A stretch of DNA of 64,000 nt from NCBI GenBank assembly GCA_902604975.1, contig CACLAY010000002.1, positions 1-64,000 on the forward strand. The letters are read 5' to 3'. Source of the DNA: an uncultured Pelagibacteraceae bacterium (GTDB lineage: Bacteria; Pseudomonadota; Alphaproteobacteria; Pelagibacterales; Pelagibacteraceae). The translations under genes and the position numbers were made by a program. The notes under the pieces were generated by a model. It was not told the origin of the DNA. It searched no databases and saw only the letters and a program-made list of their open reading frames with translations. Positions 39,813-49,577 of this stretch are shown here, piece by piece. How positions within the stretch are numbered: the stretch's first letter is position 1; every line of letters starts with the position of its first letter.

Positions 39813-40511
39813 ATGCATATTTTATTAACAAGACCATTAGAGGATAGTAAAGAATTAATATTAAAATTTAGTTCTTTAGGACATAAAGTTTCTCATTTAC
39901 CCGTGATAAAAGTTGAACCAATTAAATACGACGAGCCTGACTATACCCAATTTAAGGGAATAATATTTACAAGTTCAAATGCGATTAAGAATTTAGATTT
40001 ATATAGAGTTGATAAAAAAATTGAATGTTATTGTGTAGGCTCTGCAACAGAAAAAGTTGCAAAGCTAAACGGTTTTCAAAATATTATTTCTGCAGAAGGA
40101 AACGTAAATAATTTAAAAGAATTAATATTACAAAACTTCGACACAAAGAATGGATCACTCCTTTACGTAAGTGGTGAAATAGTTTCTAGCAGGCTAGATA
40201 AAGATCTAATTTCTGAAGGTTATTCTTTAAAGAGATTGATTAACTATACGGTTTCATCAACTCAAGAAATAAAAGAGGAATTTAGAGCACAATTAAAAGC
40301 CTCAATCCCTGATATAATTTATGTTTACTCAGAAAATAGCGCTAGGAGTTTATTAAATTTACTTAAAAAATATGATCTTTTAGACAGTTGGATGGATACC
40401 AATTTAATGTGTATGGGTGAAAAAGCATCAGCCATTTTAAATGAGATCAAGTGGAAAAAAATTTTTCTATTTAACTCTGGTGAAGAAGAGTTTTTACTAT
40501 ATAAAATTTAG
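39813..40511 (+). CDS. hemD: Uroporphyrinogen-III synthase
   Basis: HILLTRPLEDSKELILKFSSLGHKVSHLPVIKVEP, GIIFTSSNAIKNL; directly after hemC. Confidence 0.9.
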   Translation: MHILLTRPLEDSKELILKFSSLGHKVSHLPVIKVEPIKYDEPDYTQFKGIIFTSSNAIKNLDLYRVDKKIECYCVGSATEKVAKLNGFQNIISAEGNVNNLKELILQNFDTKNGSLLYVSGEIVSSRLDKDLISEGYSLKRLINYTVSSTQEIKEEFRAQLKASIPDIIYVYSENSARSLLNLLKKYDLLDSWMDTNLMCMGEKASAILNEIKWKKIFLFNSGEEEFLLYKI

Positions 40512-40513
40512 CC

Positions 40514-41599
40514 ATGAGTGTTTTTGAGAATTTTTCAGGACTTTTTTTGTCTGTATGGCAAAAAGGGATTTTAGGTGTAAACTTTGTTGAGATCTTAATA
40601 GGTCTTGGAATATTCTTTATATTCTTAGTTTTTAGAGGGTTGATAAGTAAATTAGTAATCAAAAAACTAGAATTAATATCAAAAAGAACAACCAATAAAC
40701 TTGATGATACTTTCGTTAAGGCAATGGAGGGGCCAGCTAGATTTCTTCCAATTGTTCTTGGAGTATTTTTTGCAAGTTACTATATGTCTTTTGCAGAAGA
40801 TACGAGGTTATTTTTAGATAACGTAAATAGAACGTTGATTACGATTTTACTTTTTTGGATTATTCATCAAATTATTGAACCAATTTCCTACATACTAAGT
40901 GGATTTGATAAGATTTTAACTAGAGAACTAATTGGCTGGATTATCAAATCATTAAAAATTTTAATTTTAATCTTAGGAGCTGCAGCTGTTTTAGAATTAT
41001 GGGGAATTAAAATTGGTCCAATTATTGCCGGACTTGGTTTATTTGGTGTTGCAGTTGCTTTAGGAGCACAAGATTTATTCAAAAATTTAATTTCAGGAAT
41101 TTTAGTACTAGTTGAAAAGAGATTTAAAATGGGTGATTGGATTGAAGTTGAAGGAATAATTGAAGGTGTAGTCGAAAAAATAGGTTTTAGATCAACTGTC
41201 ATAAGAAAATTTGATAAGTCTTTGGCAATTATTCCAAATTTTCAGTTTGCAGAGAATGCTGTAATTAATAAAAGTCAAATTACAAATTGGAGAATAAGTT
41301 GGACGATAACACTCCAGTATGACTCGACTGTTGAACAATTAAAAACTATACGAAATGAGATAGAAGATTTTATAAATAGTTCAGAAGATTATGATACTAA
41401 AGTTGGTGTTTCTGTTAGGGTTGATAAATTTGCTGATAGCTCAATAGATATGTATGTAAGATGTTATACAAAAACAAATAGTTGGAGCGAAATGTTAATG
41501 GTTAAAGAAAGACTGGCAATTAAAATTAAGGAAATTGTTGAGGGTAACAAAGCATCTTTTGCTTTCCCAAGCACTTCTGTATATGTAGAGAAGAAATGA
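40514..41599 (+). CDS. MscS-family mechanosensitive ion channel
   Basis: IIAGLGLFGVAVALGAQDLFKNLISGILVLVEKRFKMGDWIEVEGIIEGVVEKIGFRSTVIRKFDKSLAIIPN. Confidence 0.95.
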   Translation: MSVFENFSGLFLSVWQKGILGVNFVEILIGLGIFFIFLVFRGLISKLVIKKLELISKRTTNKLDDTFVKAMEGPARFLPIVLGVFFASYYMSFAEDTRLFLDNVNRTLITILLFWIIHQIIEPISYILSGFDKILTRELIGWIIKSLKILILILGAAAVLELWGIKIGPIIAGLGLFGVAVALGAQDLFKNLISGILVLVEKRFKMGDWIEVEGIIEGVVEKIGFRSTVIRKFDKSLAIIPNFQFAENAVINKSQITNWRISWTITLQYDSTVEQLKTIRNEIEDFINSSEDYDTKVGVSVRVDKFADSSIDMYVRCYTKTNSWSEMLMVKERLAIKIKEIVEGNKASFAFPSTSVYVEKK

Positions 41600-41886
41600 T
41601 AGCTATTTTTTACCTAGCTTTACAATTATTAAAATTGTATTCTTATGTAGTAATCGCTAATGTTGTTATAAGCTGGTTAATAGCTTTTAATGTCTTAAAT
41701 ACTTCAAATAGATTTGTTTATTCAATATTAGAGTTTACTTATAAGCTTACTGATCCAATTCTTAATAAAATAAGGGGTTTTTTGCCAAGTCTAGGTGCTT
41801 TCGATATATCGCCCATCATTCTTCTTTTGTTGATCTGGTTTGTAGAAATGTGTATGAAACTCTACGTAGCACCACTTATTTTTTAA
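41596..41886 (+). CDS. YggT-family protein
   Basis: ALQLLKLYSYVVIANVVISWLIAFNVLN...FTYKLTDPILNKIRGFLPSLGAFDISPIILLLLI. Confidence 0.93.
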   Translation: MIAIFYLALQLLKLYSYVVIANVVISWLIAFNVLNTSNRFVYSILEFTYKLTDPILNKIRGFLPSLGAFDISPIILLLLIWFVEMCMKLYVAPLIF

Positions 41887-41891
41887 TAATC

Positions 41892-42740
41892 ATGATTTTA
41901 ATAGACGGAAAAAAACAATCAGCTGAACTTAGAGAGGAATTAAAAATCGAAGTTGATGATCTTAGAGAAAAATATAATAAAGTTCCAGGGTTAACTGTTA
42001 TTCTTATTGGAGACTTAGCTCCAAGTCAGATTTATGTAAGAAATAAAGAAAAATCAGCAACACAAGTTGGTTTAAAATCTGAAGTTGTTAAATATCCAGA
42101 TACTGTAGATGAAAAAACAGTCTTAGATAAAATTGAGGAACTTAATAAAGATGAAACTGTTTCAGGTATTTTGGTTCAATTGCCACTTCCAAAACACATT
42201 AATAAGCAACACGTTATAGAAACTATTTCACCACATAAAGATGTTGATGGTTTACACCCCATGAATGTTGGTAATCTTTCATCTGGATACCAAGGTTCAA
42301 TTCCTTGTACACCTCTTGGATGTTATTATTTATTAAAAAAAATAGAACCTAACTTAACAGGAAAAAAAGCTGTAATGATTGGGAGGTCAAACTTAAATGG
42401 TAAAGCGATGGCACAACTTTTACTTCAAGAAGATTGTACGGTAACAATTACTCACTCAAAAACAAAAGACCTTCAGCATGAATGTCAAGAAGCAGATGTT
42501 ATAGTTGCTGCTGTTGGAATTCCTGAACTTATAAAAGGTAATTGGGTGAAAAAAGATGCAATAGTTATTGATGTTGGAATAAACAAAACAGAAAATGGTT
42601 TAGTAGGTGATGTTGATTTTGAAGAAGTTTCAAAAGTTGCAAAAGCTTTAACCCCAGTTCCAGGAGGAGTTGGACCAATGACAATTGCTTGTTTGTTAAA
42701 AAATACAATTGAGTGTTTCAAAAGAACTCTAGACAACTAA
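41892..42740 (+). CDS. folD: Methylenetetrahydrofolate dehydrogenase/cyclohydrolase (start corrected to ATG 41892)
   Basis: ILIDGKKQSAELREEL, GILVQLPLPKHINKQHVIETISPHKDVDGLHP, IGRSNLNGKAMAQLL, TPVPGGVGPMTIACL. Confidence 0.97.
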   Translation: MILIDGKKQSAELREELKIEVDDLREKYNKVPGLTVILIGDLAPSQIYVRNKEKSATQVGLKSEVVKYPDTVDEKTVLDKIEELNKDETVSGILVQLPLPKHINKQHVIETISPHKDVDGLHPMNVGNLSSGYQGSIPCTPLGCYYLLKKIEPNLTGKKAVMIGRSNLNGKAMAQLLLQEDCTVTITHSKTKDLQHECQEADVIVAAVGIPELIKGNWVKKDAIVIDVGINKTENGLVGDVDFEEVSKVAKALTPVPGGVGPMTIACLLKNTIECFKRTLDN

Positions 42741-42746
42741 AGATTT

Positions 42747-43805
42747 TTGCCAAAGTTAACAATTTTAATTGTTATATTTTTTATTTATAATTCTTTTACA
42801 TTAGCTATGGAAAAAACACCTTATCATCATTTACCAGACGGTAGTTTTAGAAATCCTGAAGGATCTCCAGAACGAAACTCAAATTTTAAGTGGTCATTTA
42901 AAATATTTAATAAGGAAAAGAAAAAACTTGATATGGCTATTCCCGAAGATCACGCTATTGAAAAACAAAAAGTACTGTCAGATTTAGAAAATCTAAAAAA
43001 TGACGATTATATTGGCTGGATAGGACATGCAACCTTTCTAATTAAGCTTGGAAATACAACAATAATAACTGATCCTGTCTTTTCAAAAAATGCAGGTCCA
43101 CTAATTTTTGGTCCAAAACGGTATGTTAAAACAGCACTAGATTTAAATGAAATTCCTAAGACAGACTTATTTCTTCTAACTCATAATCATTACGATCATC
43201 AAGATATGACAACGATAAGAAAATTTCCTTTCAAAGATGCAAAGGTTTTGCTTCCATTAAGACTTGGAAAATATTTTACAAGAAATAATTATCATGATGT
43301 AAACGAAATGGACTGGTATGATGAAATTAAGATTAATGAGGATTTAAAAGTAACTTTAGTTCCTGCGGTACATTGGTCAAAAAGAAGTTTAACTGATACT
43401 AACAAAACATTGTGGGGAAATTTCTTAATTGAATATAAAAATAAAAAAATACTTTTTGCATGTGATACTGGTGTAGGAAATGTTTATAAAAAGTTAGGTG
43501 AAAAGTATGGGCCTATTGATTTAACTTTTATTAATATTGGTGCTTATAATTTTTACCCATTATCTCCAAATAAAGATAAATCTTCTTATCACACTAATCC
43601 CGAGGAAGCCCTAAGTATTGCAAGAGATCTAAAAAGCAAAAAAGTATTAGGGATGCATTGGGGAACTTTTGTTTTGTCTTTAGAACCAATTATGGAACCA
43701 CCTGTTAGATTTAAAGATAATGCAGAAAAATATAGTTTTAAAAAAGAAGATGCAATTATTTTTAAAATTGGTGAATTTCGGTCTTTAAAAAATTTAGGAA
43801 TTTAA
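42747..43805 (+). CDS. Secreted/periplasmic metallo-beta-lactamase-fold hydrolase, NAPE-PLD/UlaG-like (TTG start)
   Basis: N-terminal signal-like LTILIVIFFIYNSFTLA; DYIGWIGHATFLIKLGNTTIITDPVFS, LLTHNHYDHQDMTTI, VPAVHWSKRSLTDTNKTLWGNFLIEY, MHWGTFVLSLEP. Confidence 0.9.
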   Translation: MPKLTILIVIFFIYNSFTLAMEKTPYHHLPDGSFRNPEGSPERNSNFKWSFKIFNKEKKKLDMAIPEDHAIEKQKVLSDLENLKNDDYIGWIGHATFLIKLGNTTIITDPVFSKNAGPLIFGPKRYVKTALDLNEIPKTDLFLLTHNHYDHQDMTTIRKFPFKDAKVLLPLRLGKYFTRNNYHDVNEMDWYDEIKINEDLKVTLVPAVHWSKRSLTDTNKTLWGNFLIEYKNKKILFACDTGVGNVYKKLGEKYGPIDLTFINIGAYNFYPLSPNKDKSSYHTNPEEALSIARDLKSKKVLGMHWGTFVLSLEPIMEPPVRFKDNAEKYSFKKEDAIIFKIGEFRSLKNLGI

Positions 43806-44038
43806 CAACAGCTACAAGTTTTCTTTGGCTTACTTTTTTCTTCTTTTAATAATTTTTCTTCAGCTTTTGCTATTTCTAGCTCTTTTGCATTTTCTTCTAA
43901 AGCAGTTTTTTCCTGTAACAATTTGTTTTCAAAATATGCATAAAGTGATTTAAAACCTTGCTTAGAGGCTTTTTTTTCTTCATAAGTTCTCCTTCCTCTA
44001 AGATTCTCAATCATTTTTAATATTTGTTGGGTTTGCAT
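43802..44038 (-). CDS. Small coiled-coil-like protein with CSCC C-terminus
   Basis: 78 aa; IENLRGRRTYEEKKASKQGFKSLYAYFENKLLQEKTALEENAKELEIAKAEEKLLKEEKSKPKKTCSCC. Confidence 0.7.
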   Translation of the reverse strand: MQTQQILKMIENLRGRRTYEEKKASKQGFKSLYAYFENKLLQEKTALEENAKELEIAKAEEKLLKEEKSKPKKTCSCC

Positions 44039-44092
44039 AGTATTTTTATCTCATAAATTTATAAAACTTCAATAATAATTATTTTTTTTAAA

Positions 44093-44809
44093 TTATTTAT
44101 TTAAGATATATATATTTAAGAAATCTAGTTCATTTTTCTCCTTAATTCTAAAAGAGAATTTTCTTAAATTATAAGGTTCAATTTCTACATTGATATACCT
44201 AAATCTACCTTCAGTTTTCAACTCATTATTTTTTTTCAATCCTGGAGTTGTTGTTAATCCTAAATATTTAATATTTGTTTTTTTTAATTTATCTAAAAAA
44301 CTTAATATTTGATGATTTTTTAAATGTATAAACACATCTCTTACTAAAACTATATCAAATCCCTCAGGAATTTTATCTTCTACTAAGTCAAAACTTTTAA
44401 AAGAAATTTTATTGGATGAAAATTTTTTATTATTTTTTTTTATTAATTCATCGACAATATCTAACCCTAAGTATTCGCGATACTCATCATATTTTTTTAG
44501 CAAAAGGTTCATCCATATGAAATCTCCACAACCAATATCAAGAATTTTTCTTACACTATTTTTTTGGAAAAAGTTTAACAATTCATATGTTAAATTTCCA
44601 GTATAATCCAAATTTGATCCTGGCCCACTTAAAGATCTATTTTTATCAATCTTAAAATTATATTGCCAATGAGATGACAAATAAATGTATTTAAAAGTAC
44701 TTTTTCTCAGAAACCTTTCAGGCAAAAACAATCTTGTTATTTTTGATATATAAAATCTTCTTAACCAATAAGTTATTTTAAGAATCCTTAACCGATTTTT
44801 TATAATCAT
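44093..44809 (-). CDS. Class I SAM-dependent methyltransferase
   Basis: VRKILDIGCGDFIWMNLLL, EYLGLDIVDELIKKN, FDIVLVRDVFIHLKNHQILSFL. Confidence 0.85.
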   Translation of the reverse strand: MIIKNRLRILKITYWLRRFYISKITRLFLPERFLRKSTFKYIYLSSHWQYNFKIDKNRSLSGPGSNLDYTGNLTYELLNFFQKNSVRKILDIGCGDFIWMNLLLKKYDEYREYLGLDIVDELIKKNNKKFSSNKISFKSFDLVEDKIPEGFDIVLVRDVFIHLKNHQILSFLDKLKKTNIKYLGLTTTPGLKKNNELKTEGRFRYINVEIEPYNLRKFSFRIKEKNELDFLNIYILNK

Positions 44810-44871
44810 ATCTACTCTTTGAATTTAATTTAAATCCTTAATTTAATTGAAATATTATTATAATAATAAAA

Positions 44872-46014
44872 TTAATTTAGCGAATTTAAAATTTGAGGAA
44901 TAAATTTTTTAAAGTTAAAAAAACCTTTGTTACAGAATTTCCAGGAGTTTTGGTCAATTCTTCTATAAAGAAAATCAATATTTTTTAATGAGTTTTGATT
45001 TAAGTAATCTAAATTTTCCCCAACTGTTGGATAGAGGCAGTAGACTTTTTCTAAATTTTTGATTTCACTAATATTAATAATTTCGCAATTAATTGATTTT
45101 TCTATCAATCTTTTTTTTTGATCTTCAATTAAACTAGTTTTAAAATTCAATACATTTTCACTGAGTTTAATATTTCTATTTTCATTTTTGTTATCAATAA
45201 GAAGAATTTTTTTGAACTTTTTAATTGCAAAGTCAGTGATTTCAAATGCTAAATTATTTTCAAAAACTAATAATTTTTTCTCTTCAATATTTATAGGATT
45301 TTCAAAAGTTTTATCAAGAATAGTATAATTTTTATCACTTATTATTGGAGGTGCATTTTCGTTAAGTTTTATATTTTCAAATCTATTATTTGTAAATTTT
45401 TTAATATTCCATTCACTTGCAAGATAATGTTTTCCTTGAGTTTGAATACCTGCAACCCAACGCCAGCCCAAGGTATTAGATGCAGTATCACCATCGTATA
45501 AGTGTTGCATAAATAATTCAGCACCAAGTTGCCAAGGTAAGTCTAGTGTAAATATCCAAATGCTCGCAAACCACATTCTGGTATGATTATGCAAATAATT
45601 ATAAGTCTTAAGTTCATTTACCCATTCATTGAAGCATTCAATTTCAGTGTTACCTTCAATGGCATTTAAGTAACTTTTATTATCTTTAAATTCTTCTTTT
45701 ATTCTTTTTAAATCTAATAAATAATCATCCCAAACTTCTGATCTTAGTTCTAACCAACCTTTCCAGTATGTTCGCCATAAAACTTCTTGAATAAATTTTT
45801 CATTTTTTGAGAAGGAAAATTTTTCCAGTGACTTACTAATCACTTCTTTTTCATTAATCACTCCATGTGTTATATATGGTGATAGGCAAGATGTATTTGA
45901 TCTTCTGTCAGGACCAAAATCAAAATTTCTTAATTTTGAATATTCTCCAAGACTATTTTTAATAAAATTATCTAAGATCTCAATAGCCGAAGCTCTTGTA
46001 GTTTTAAATTCCAT
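44872..46014 (-). CDS. Photolyase/cryptochrome-like protein: N-terminal FAD-binding domain plus C-terminal alpha/beta-like region
   Basis: GPDRRSNTSCLSPYITHGVI, FIQEVLWRTYWKGWLELR, YNYLHNHTRMWFASIWIFTLDLPWQLGAELFMQHLYDGDTASNTLGWRWVAGIQTQGKHYLA. Confidence 0.88.
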   Translation of the reverse strand: MEFKTTRASAIEILDNFIKNSLGEYSKLRNFDFGPDRRSNTSCLSPYITHGVINEKEVISKSLEKFSFSKNEKFIQEVLWRTYWKGWLELRSEVWDDYLLDLKRIKEEFKDNKSYLNAIEGNTEIECFNEWVNELKTYNYLHNHTRMWFASIWIFTLDLPWQLGAELFMQHLYDGDTASNTLGWRWVAGIQTQGKHYLASEWNIKKFTNNRFENIKLNENAPPIISDKNYTILDKTFENPINIEEKKLLVFENNLAFEITDFAIKKFKKILLIDNKNENRNIKLSENVLNFKTSLIEDQKKRLIEKSINCEIINISEIKNLEKVYCLYPTVGENLDYLNQNSLKNIDFLYRRIDQNSWKFCNKGFFNFKKFIPQILNSLN

Positions 46015-46021
46015 TTTTTTA

Positions 46022-47206
46022 TTATCTTAATTTTCTTTTATGAAAGTTAATAAATCTTTCTACATTTGATTTATTAAAAGTTTTATTTTCTTCGAAAGAA
46101 ACTTTTTTCATTGAGTAAGCATTACTGGAAGTTTGTCTTGATTGAATTGTAATATTTCCTTTATAAAGTTTAAGTTTTACTGATCCATTTACTTTATTTC
46201 TTTTTAGATCAACTATTTTTTGAAGTTTAAATCTTTCCTTAGAATACCAATAACCATTGTAAACAAGCTCTGCATACCTTGGCATTACCTCATCCTTTTT
46301 ATGCATTGTATTTTTGTCTAGAGTAACAGATTCTATTGCTCTGTGTGCTACAAGCAATAATGTTCCTCCTGGAGTTTCGTAAACTCCTCTTGATTTTATT
46401 CCAATGAATCTATTTTCAACTAAATCTACTCTCCCTATTCCATTTTTGCCGGCTAATTGATTGAGTTTATCCAAAACCTTTGCAGGAGGTAAATTTTTTC
46501 CATTCAGACCAATTGGATCAGCATTTTTGTAATTAATAGTAATAAAGCTTGGTTTATTTGGAGCCTTTTCAGGAGAAGTTGTTCTTTGAAATATAAATTC
46601 AGGTGCAGAATTTTTTGGATTTTCTAAAACTTTACCCTCTGTTGAAGTATGGAATAAATTATCATCTACTGAGAACGGCGGTGCTCCCTTTTTATCCTTA
46701 GGGATTGGTATTTCATGTTTTTTTGCATAATTAATGAGATCTGTTCTTGATTTTAATTTCCATATTCTCCATGGCGCAATTATTTTAATTTTAGGACCAA
46801 AGTAATGATATCCAAGTTCAAATCTCACTTGATCATTTCCTTTTCCTGTTGAACCATGTGAGACAGCATAAGCATTAAATTTTTTAGCAACCCTGATTTG
46901 ATCTTTTGCAATGAGTGGTCTTGCAATTGATGTACCTAACAAATAAACACCTTCATAAAGAGCATGACCTCTTATCATTGGGTAGACATAATCTTTAACA
47001 AAAATATTTTTTAGATCTTGAATTATGATTTTTTTAACTCCCAATTTTTTTGCATTCTTAATTATTTTTTTTCTATCCATTTCCTGCCCAACATCAGCAG
47101 TGTATGCTATAACTTCAGCATCATAATTTTCCTGAAGCCATTTAAGAATGATAGACGTATCCAAACCACCTGAATAGGCGAGTACAATCTTCTTTTGTTT
47201 TTTCAT
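46022..47206 (-). CDS. argG: Argininosuccinate synthase
   Basis: KIVLAYSGGLDTSIILKWLQENYDAEVIAYTADVGQ, HGSTGKGNDQVRFELGYHYFGP. Confidence 0.98.
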   Translation of the reverse strand: MKKQKKIVLAYSGGLDTSIILKWLQENYDAEVIAYTADVGQEMDRKKIIKNAKKLGVKKIIIQDLKNIFVKDYVYPMIRGHALYEGVYLLGTSIARPLIAKDQIRVAKKFNAYAVSHGSTGKGNDQVRFELGYHYFGPKIKIIAPWRIWKLKSRTDLINYAKKHEIPIPKDKKGAPPFSVDDNLFHTSTEGKVLENPKNSAPEFIFQRTTSPEKAPNKPSFITINYKNADPIGLNGKNLPPAKVLDKLNQLAGKNGIGRVDLVENRFIGIKSRGVYETPGGTLLLVAHRAIESVTLDKNTMHKKDEVMPRYAELVYNGYWYSKERFKLQKIVDLKRNKVNGSVKLKLYKGNITIQSRQTSSNAYSMKKVSFEENKTFNKSNVERFINFHKRKLR

Positions 47207-47719
47207 TTAAGTGCAGCTTTTTTTTGCAGCGTTATAAGCTTTGGTAAATCCCATTAATGAATAGTCATCTGTAGTTCTTTTGCCACTTTGTTTGTAGGCT
47301 GTTATCATTAATCTAGATGCCTTTTTCATTCTTTTAATTATTTTTTGTTCTGTTTTTCCACTAGAAATCCAAGCAAATTTGTTTTGTGGTAGGTCAAACT
47401 CAAATTTTGATTTACCCGATGTAGCTAAAATTGAGTTTTGTGGATTAAAATCGTAACCAGATGTTATGCTCACTTCATCAGAAATCTTATCTTCAGGTCT
47501 AAAGGATACAAATAATCTTGCTTCTCTGTTGCTTGCCTTAGGAGACTGGCTTACTGGTATAGAATAAGCAAAACAGATTTTTCCAGTTTCATTAAAAACT
47601 GCAACAGCATTCCAATCTTTAAAAGTTCCTAACCTTGTTAAGTCTTCTGACTGGACAGATGTCATTAGAAATACTGTCAATATAAGTGTTTTTAAAAATA
47701 ATTTTTTAATTATGGACAT
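47207..47719 (-). CDS. Invasion-associated locus B (IalB)-family periplasmic protein
   Basis: Signal peptide; GTFKDWNAVAVFNETGKICFAYSIPVSQSPKASNREARLFVSFRPEDKISDEVSITSGYDF. Confidence 0.85.
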   Translation of the reverse strand: MSIIKKLFLKTLILTVFLMTSVQSEDLTRLGTFKDWNAVAVFNETGKICFAYSIPVSQSPKASNREARLFVSFRPEDKISDEVSITSGYDFNPQNSILATSGKSKFEFDLPQNKFAWISSGKTEQKIIKRMKKASRLMITAYKQSGKRTTDDYSLMGFTKAYNAAKKSCT

Positions 47720-48744
47720 GGATTGGGATATTTTTTTTGTACATTATTAATTTCTTTTATTACTTCACTATCAAGATTCACTTTTACACTTTCTACGTTA
47801 GTTTTCAACTGCTCCATAGTTGTTGCTCCAATAATTACACTAGTCATAAAGTCTTGAACTTCACAGAATTTTATAGACATTTGACTCATATCAAGGTCAA
47901 ATTTTTGACTAATTTTGTAATAATCTTCAACAGCCTCTTCCATATTTGGTTTTCTATATCTTGTCCAAAAATCAAAATCTCTTTCCATTCTTGATCCTTT
48001 TGGAAATTTTTTATTTCTATATTTGCCTGTTAAATAACCACTAGCTAAAGGTGAATAAGATAAACATCCTATATCTTCTCTTATAGATACTTCTGCTAAA
48101 CCAACTTCATAAGACCTATTTAATAAACTGTATGGATTTTGAATTGACATCATTCTTGGTAGATCTTTATTTTTTGAAAGTTGAATATAATTCATAACTC
48201 CCCATGGGGTTTCATTTGACAAACCAACATACCTAATTTTACCCTGTCCAATAAATTTTTTTAAGTTTTCAAGAACATCTTCAAATTTATTCCAGTCATT
48301 CTCTTTATGTTCGTAACCTAGTCTTCCAAAGTTATTAACATTTCTTTCAGGCCAATGTAGTTGATAAAGATCAATATAATCGGTTTTTAATCTTTTTAGA
48401 CTTCCATGGAGAGCATTCTCTAAGTTTTTGCCTGTAAAACTATTTTCTCCATTTCTCATATATTTTCTACTAGGACCACCCACTTTGGATGCGAGTATTA
48501 CGTCTTTTCTTTTTTTTGTTTTTTCAAACCAATTTCCAATTATAGTTTCTGTATGACCATATGTTTCAGCTTTTGGTGGAACTGCATAAAGTTCAGCTGT
48601 ATCCCAAAAATTTACTCCATTATCTAAAGAGTAATTCATTTGTTCAAATGCCTCATTTTGGGTATTTTGTTCACCCCAAGTCATTGTCCCAAGACAAATT
48701 GTACTTACATTTAGCTCAGTATTTCCTAGTTTTTTATAATTCAT
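47710..48744 (-). CDS. Aldo/keto reductase (Tas-like)
   Basis: YKKLGNTELNVSTICLGTMTWGEQNTQNEAFEQMNYSLDNGVNFWDTAELYAVPP, KTDYIDLYQLHWPER. Confidence 0.95.
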   Translation of the reverse strand: MNYKKLGNTELNVSTICLGTMTWGEQNTQNEAFEQMNYSLDNGVNFWDTAELYAVPPKAETYGHTETIIGNWFEKTKKRKDVILASKVGGPSRKYMRNGENSFTGKNLENALHGSLKRLKTDYIDLYQLHWPERNVNNFGRLGYEHKENDWNKFEDVLENLKKFIGQGKIRYVGLSNETPWGVMNYIQLSKNKDLPRMMSIQNPYSLLNRSYEVGLAEVSIREDIGCLSYSPLASGYLTGKYRNKKFPKGSRMERDFDFWTRYRKPNMEEAVEDYYKISQKFDLDMSQMSIKFCEVQDFMTSVIIGATTMEQLKTNVESVKVNLDSEVIKEINNVQKKYPNPCP

Positions 48745-48815
48745 AATTTATGTAGTATTTGTTACATTTATTTTGACGACTTGAAAATCTTAAAAAAAAA
48801 TCTTATATAAATAAT

Positions 48816-49574
48816 ATGGAATTCAATAAAGATAATATTTTAAATAAAGCAACAACAGCCAAGCAAAATGTTGTTATGGATGAAGGCTTAAGAGCCTACA
48901 TGCTTAAAGTTTATAACTATATGGCAACTGGTGTCTTGCTTACTGGAATAATAGCACTTTTATCATTTAAAATGTCTGTAGTAACAGATTTAAATGGAGC
49001 AATTGTTGGATTAACAGAATTTGGGAATGCAATTTATTTATCAGGTTTAAAATGGATTGTAATGTTAGCTCCATTAGGAATTGTGTTTTATATGAGTTTT
49101 GGAATTAATAAAATGAGTGCTTCAAGAGCTCAGACAACTTTCTGGTTATTTGCTGCATTAATGGGATTATCTCTTTCATCAATATTACTTGTTTACACAG
49201 GTTTAAGTGTAACAAGAGTATTCTTTATTTCTTCAGCAACATTTGGTGCAATGAGCATCTATGGCTATACAACAAAAAGAGATTTAACTAAGATGGGATC
49301 TTTTTTAATGATGGGTTTGATAGGAATTATAATTGCATCAGTAGTAAATATATTCTTAAAATCATCAATGATGTATTTTGCAATATCAATAATCGGTGTT
49401 TTAGTATTTGTTGGCTTAACTGCATACGATACACAAAAAATTAAAAATATGTATGCTGCCTCTGACAGCGGTGAGTTAATGGGTAAAAAAGCCGTTATGG
49501 GAGCATTAACTTTATATTTAGATTTTATAAATTTATTTATAATGCTTTTAAGATTATTTGGTCAAAGAAGATAA
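48816..49574 (+). CDS. Bax inhibitor-1/YccA-family membrane protein
   Basis: VMDEGLRAYMLKVYNYMATGVLLTGIIALLSF, FGAMSIYGYTTKRDLTKMGSFLMMGLIGIIIASVVN, GLTAYDTQKIKNMY. Confidence 0.95.
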   Translation: MEFNKDNILNKATTAKQNVVMDEGLRAYMLKVYNYMATGVLLTGIIALLSFKMSVVTDLNGAIVGLTEFGNAIYLSGLKWIVMLAPLGIVFYMSFGINKMSASRAQTTFWLFAALMGLSLSSILLVYTGLSVTRVFFISSATFGAMSIYGYTTKRDLTKMGSFLMMGLIGIIIASVVNIFLKSSMMYFAISIIGVLVFVGLTAYDTQKIKNMYAASDSGELMGKKAVMGALTLYLDFINLFIMLLRLFGQRR

Positions 49575-49577
49575 AAA

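Noticed and set aside
41850-41891. ORF-track N-terminal extension of folD
   Set aside because: Overlaps the YggT gene end; FolD homology begins at MILIDGKK (41892).
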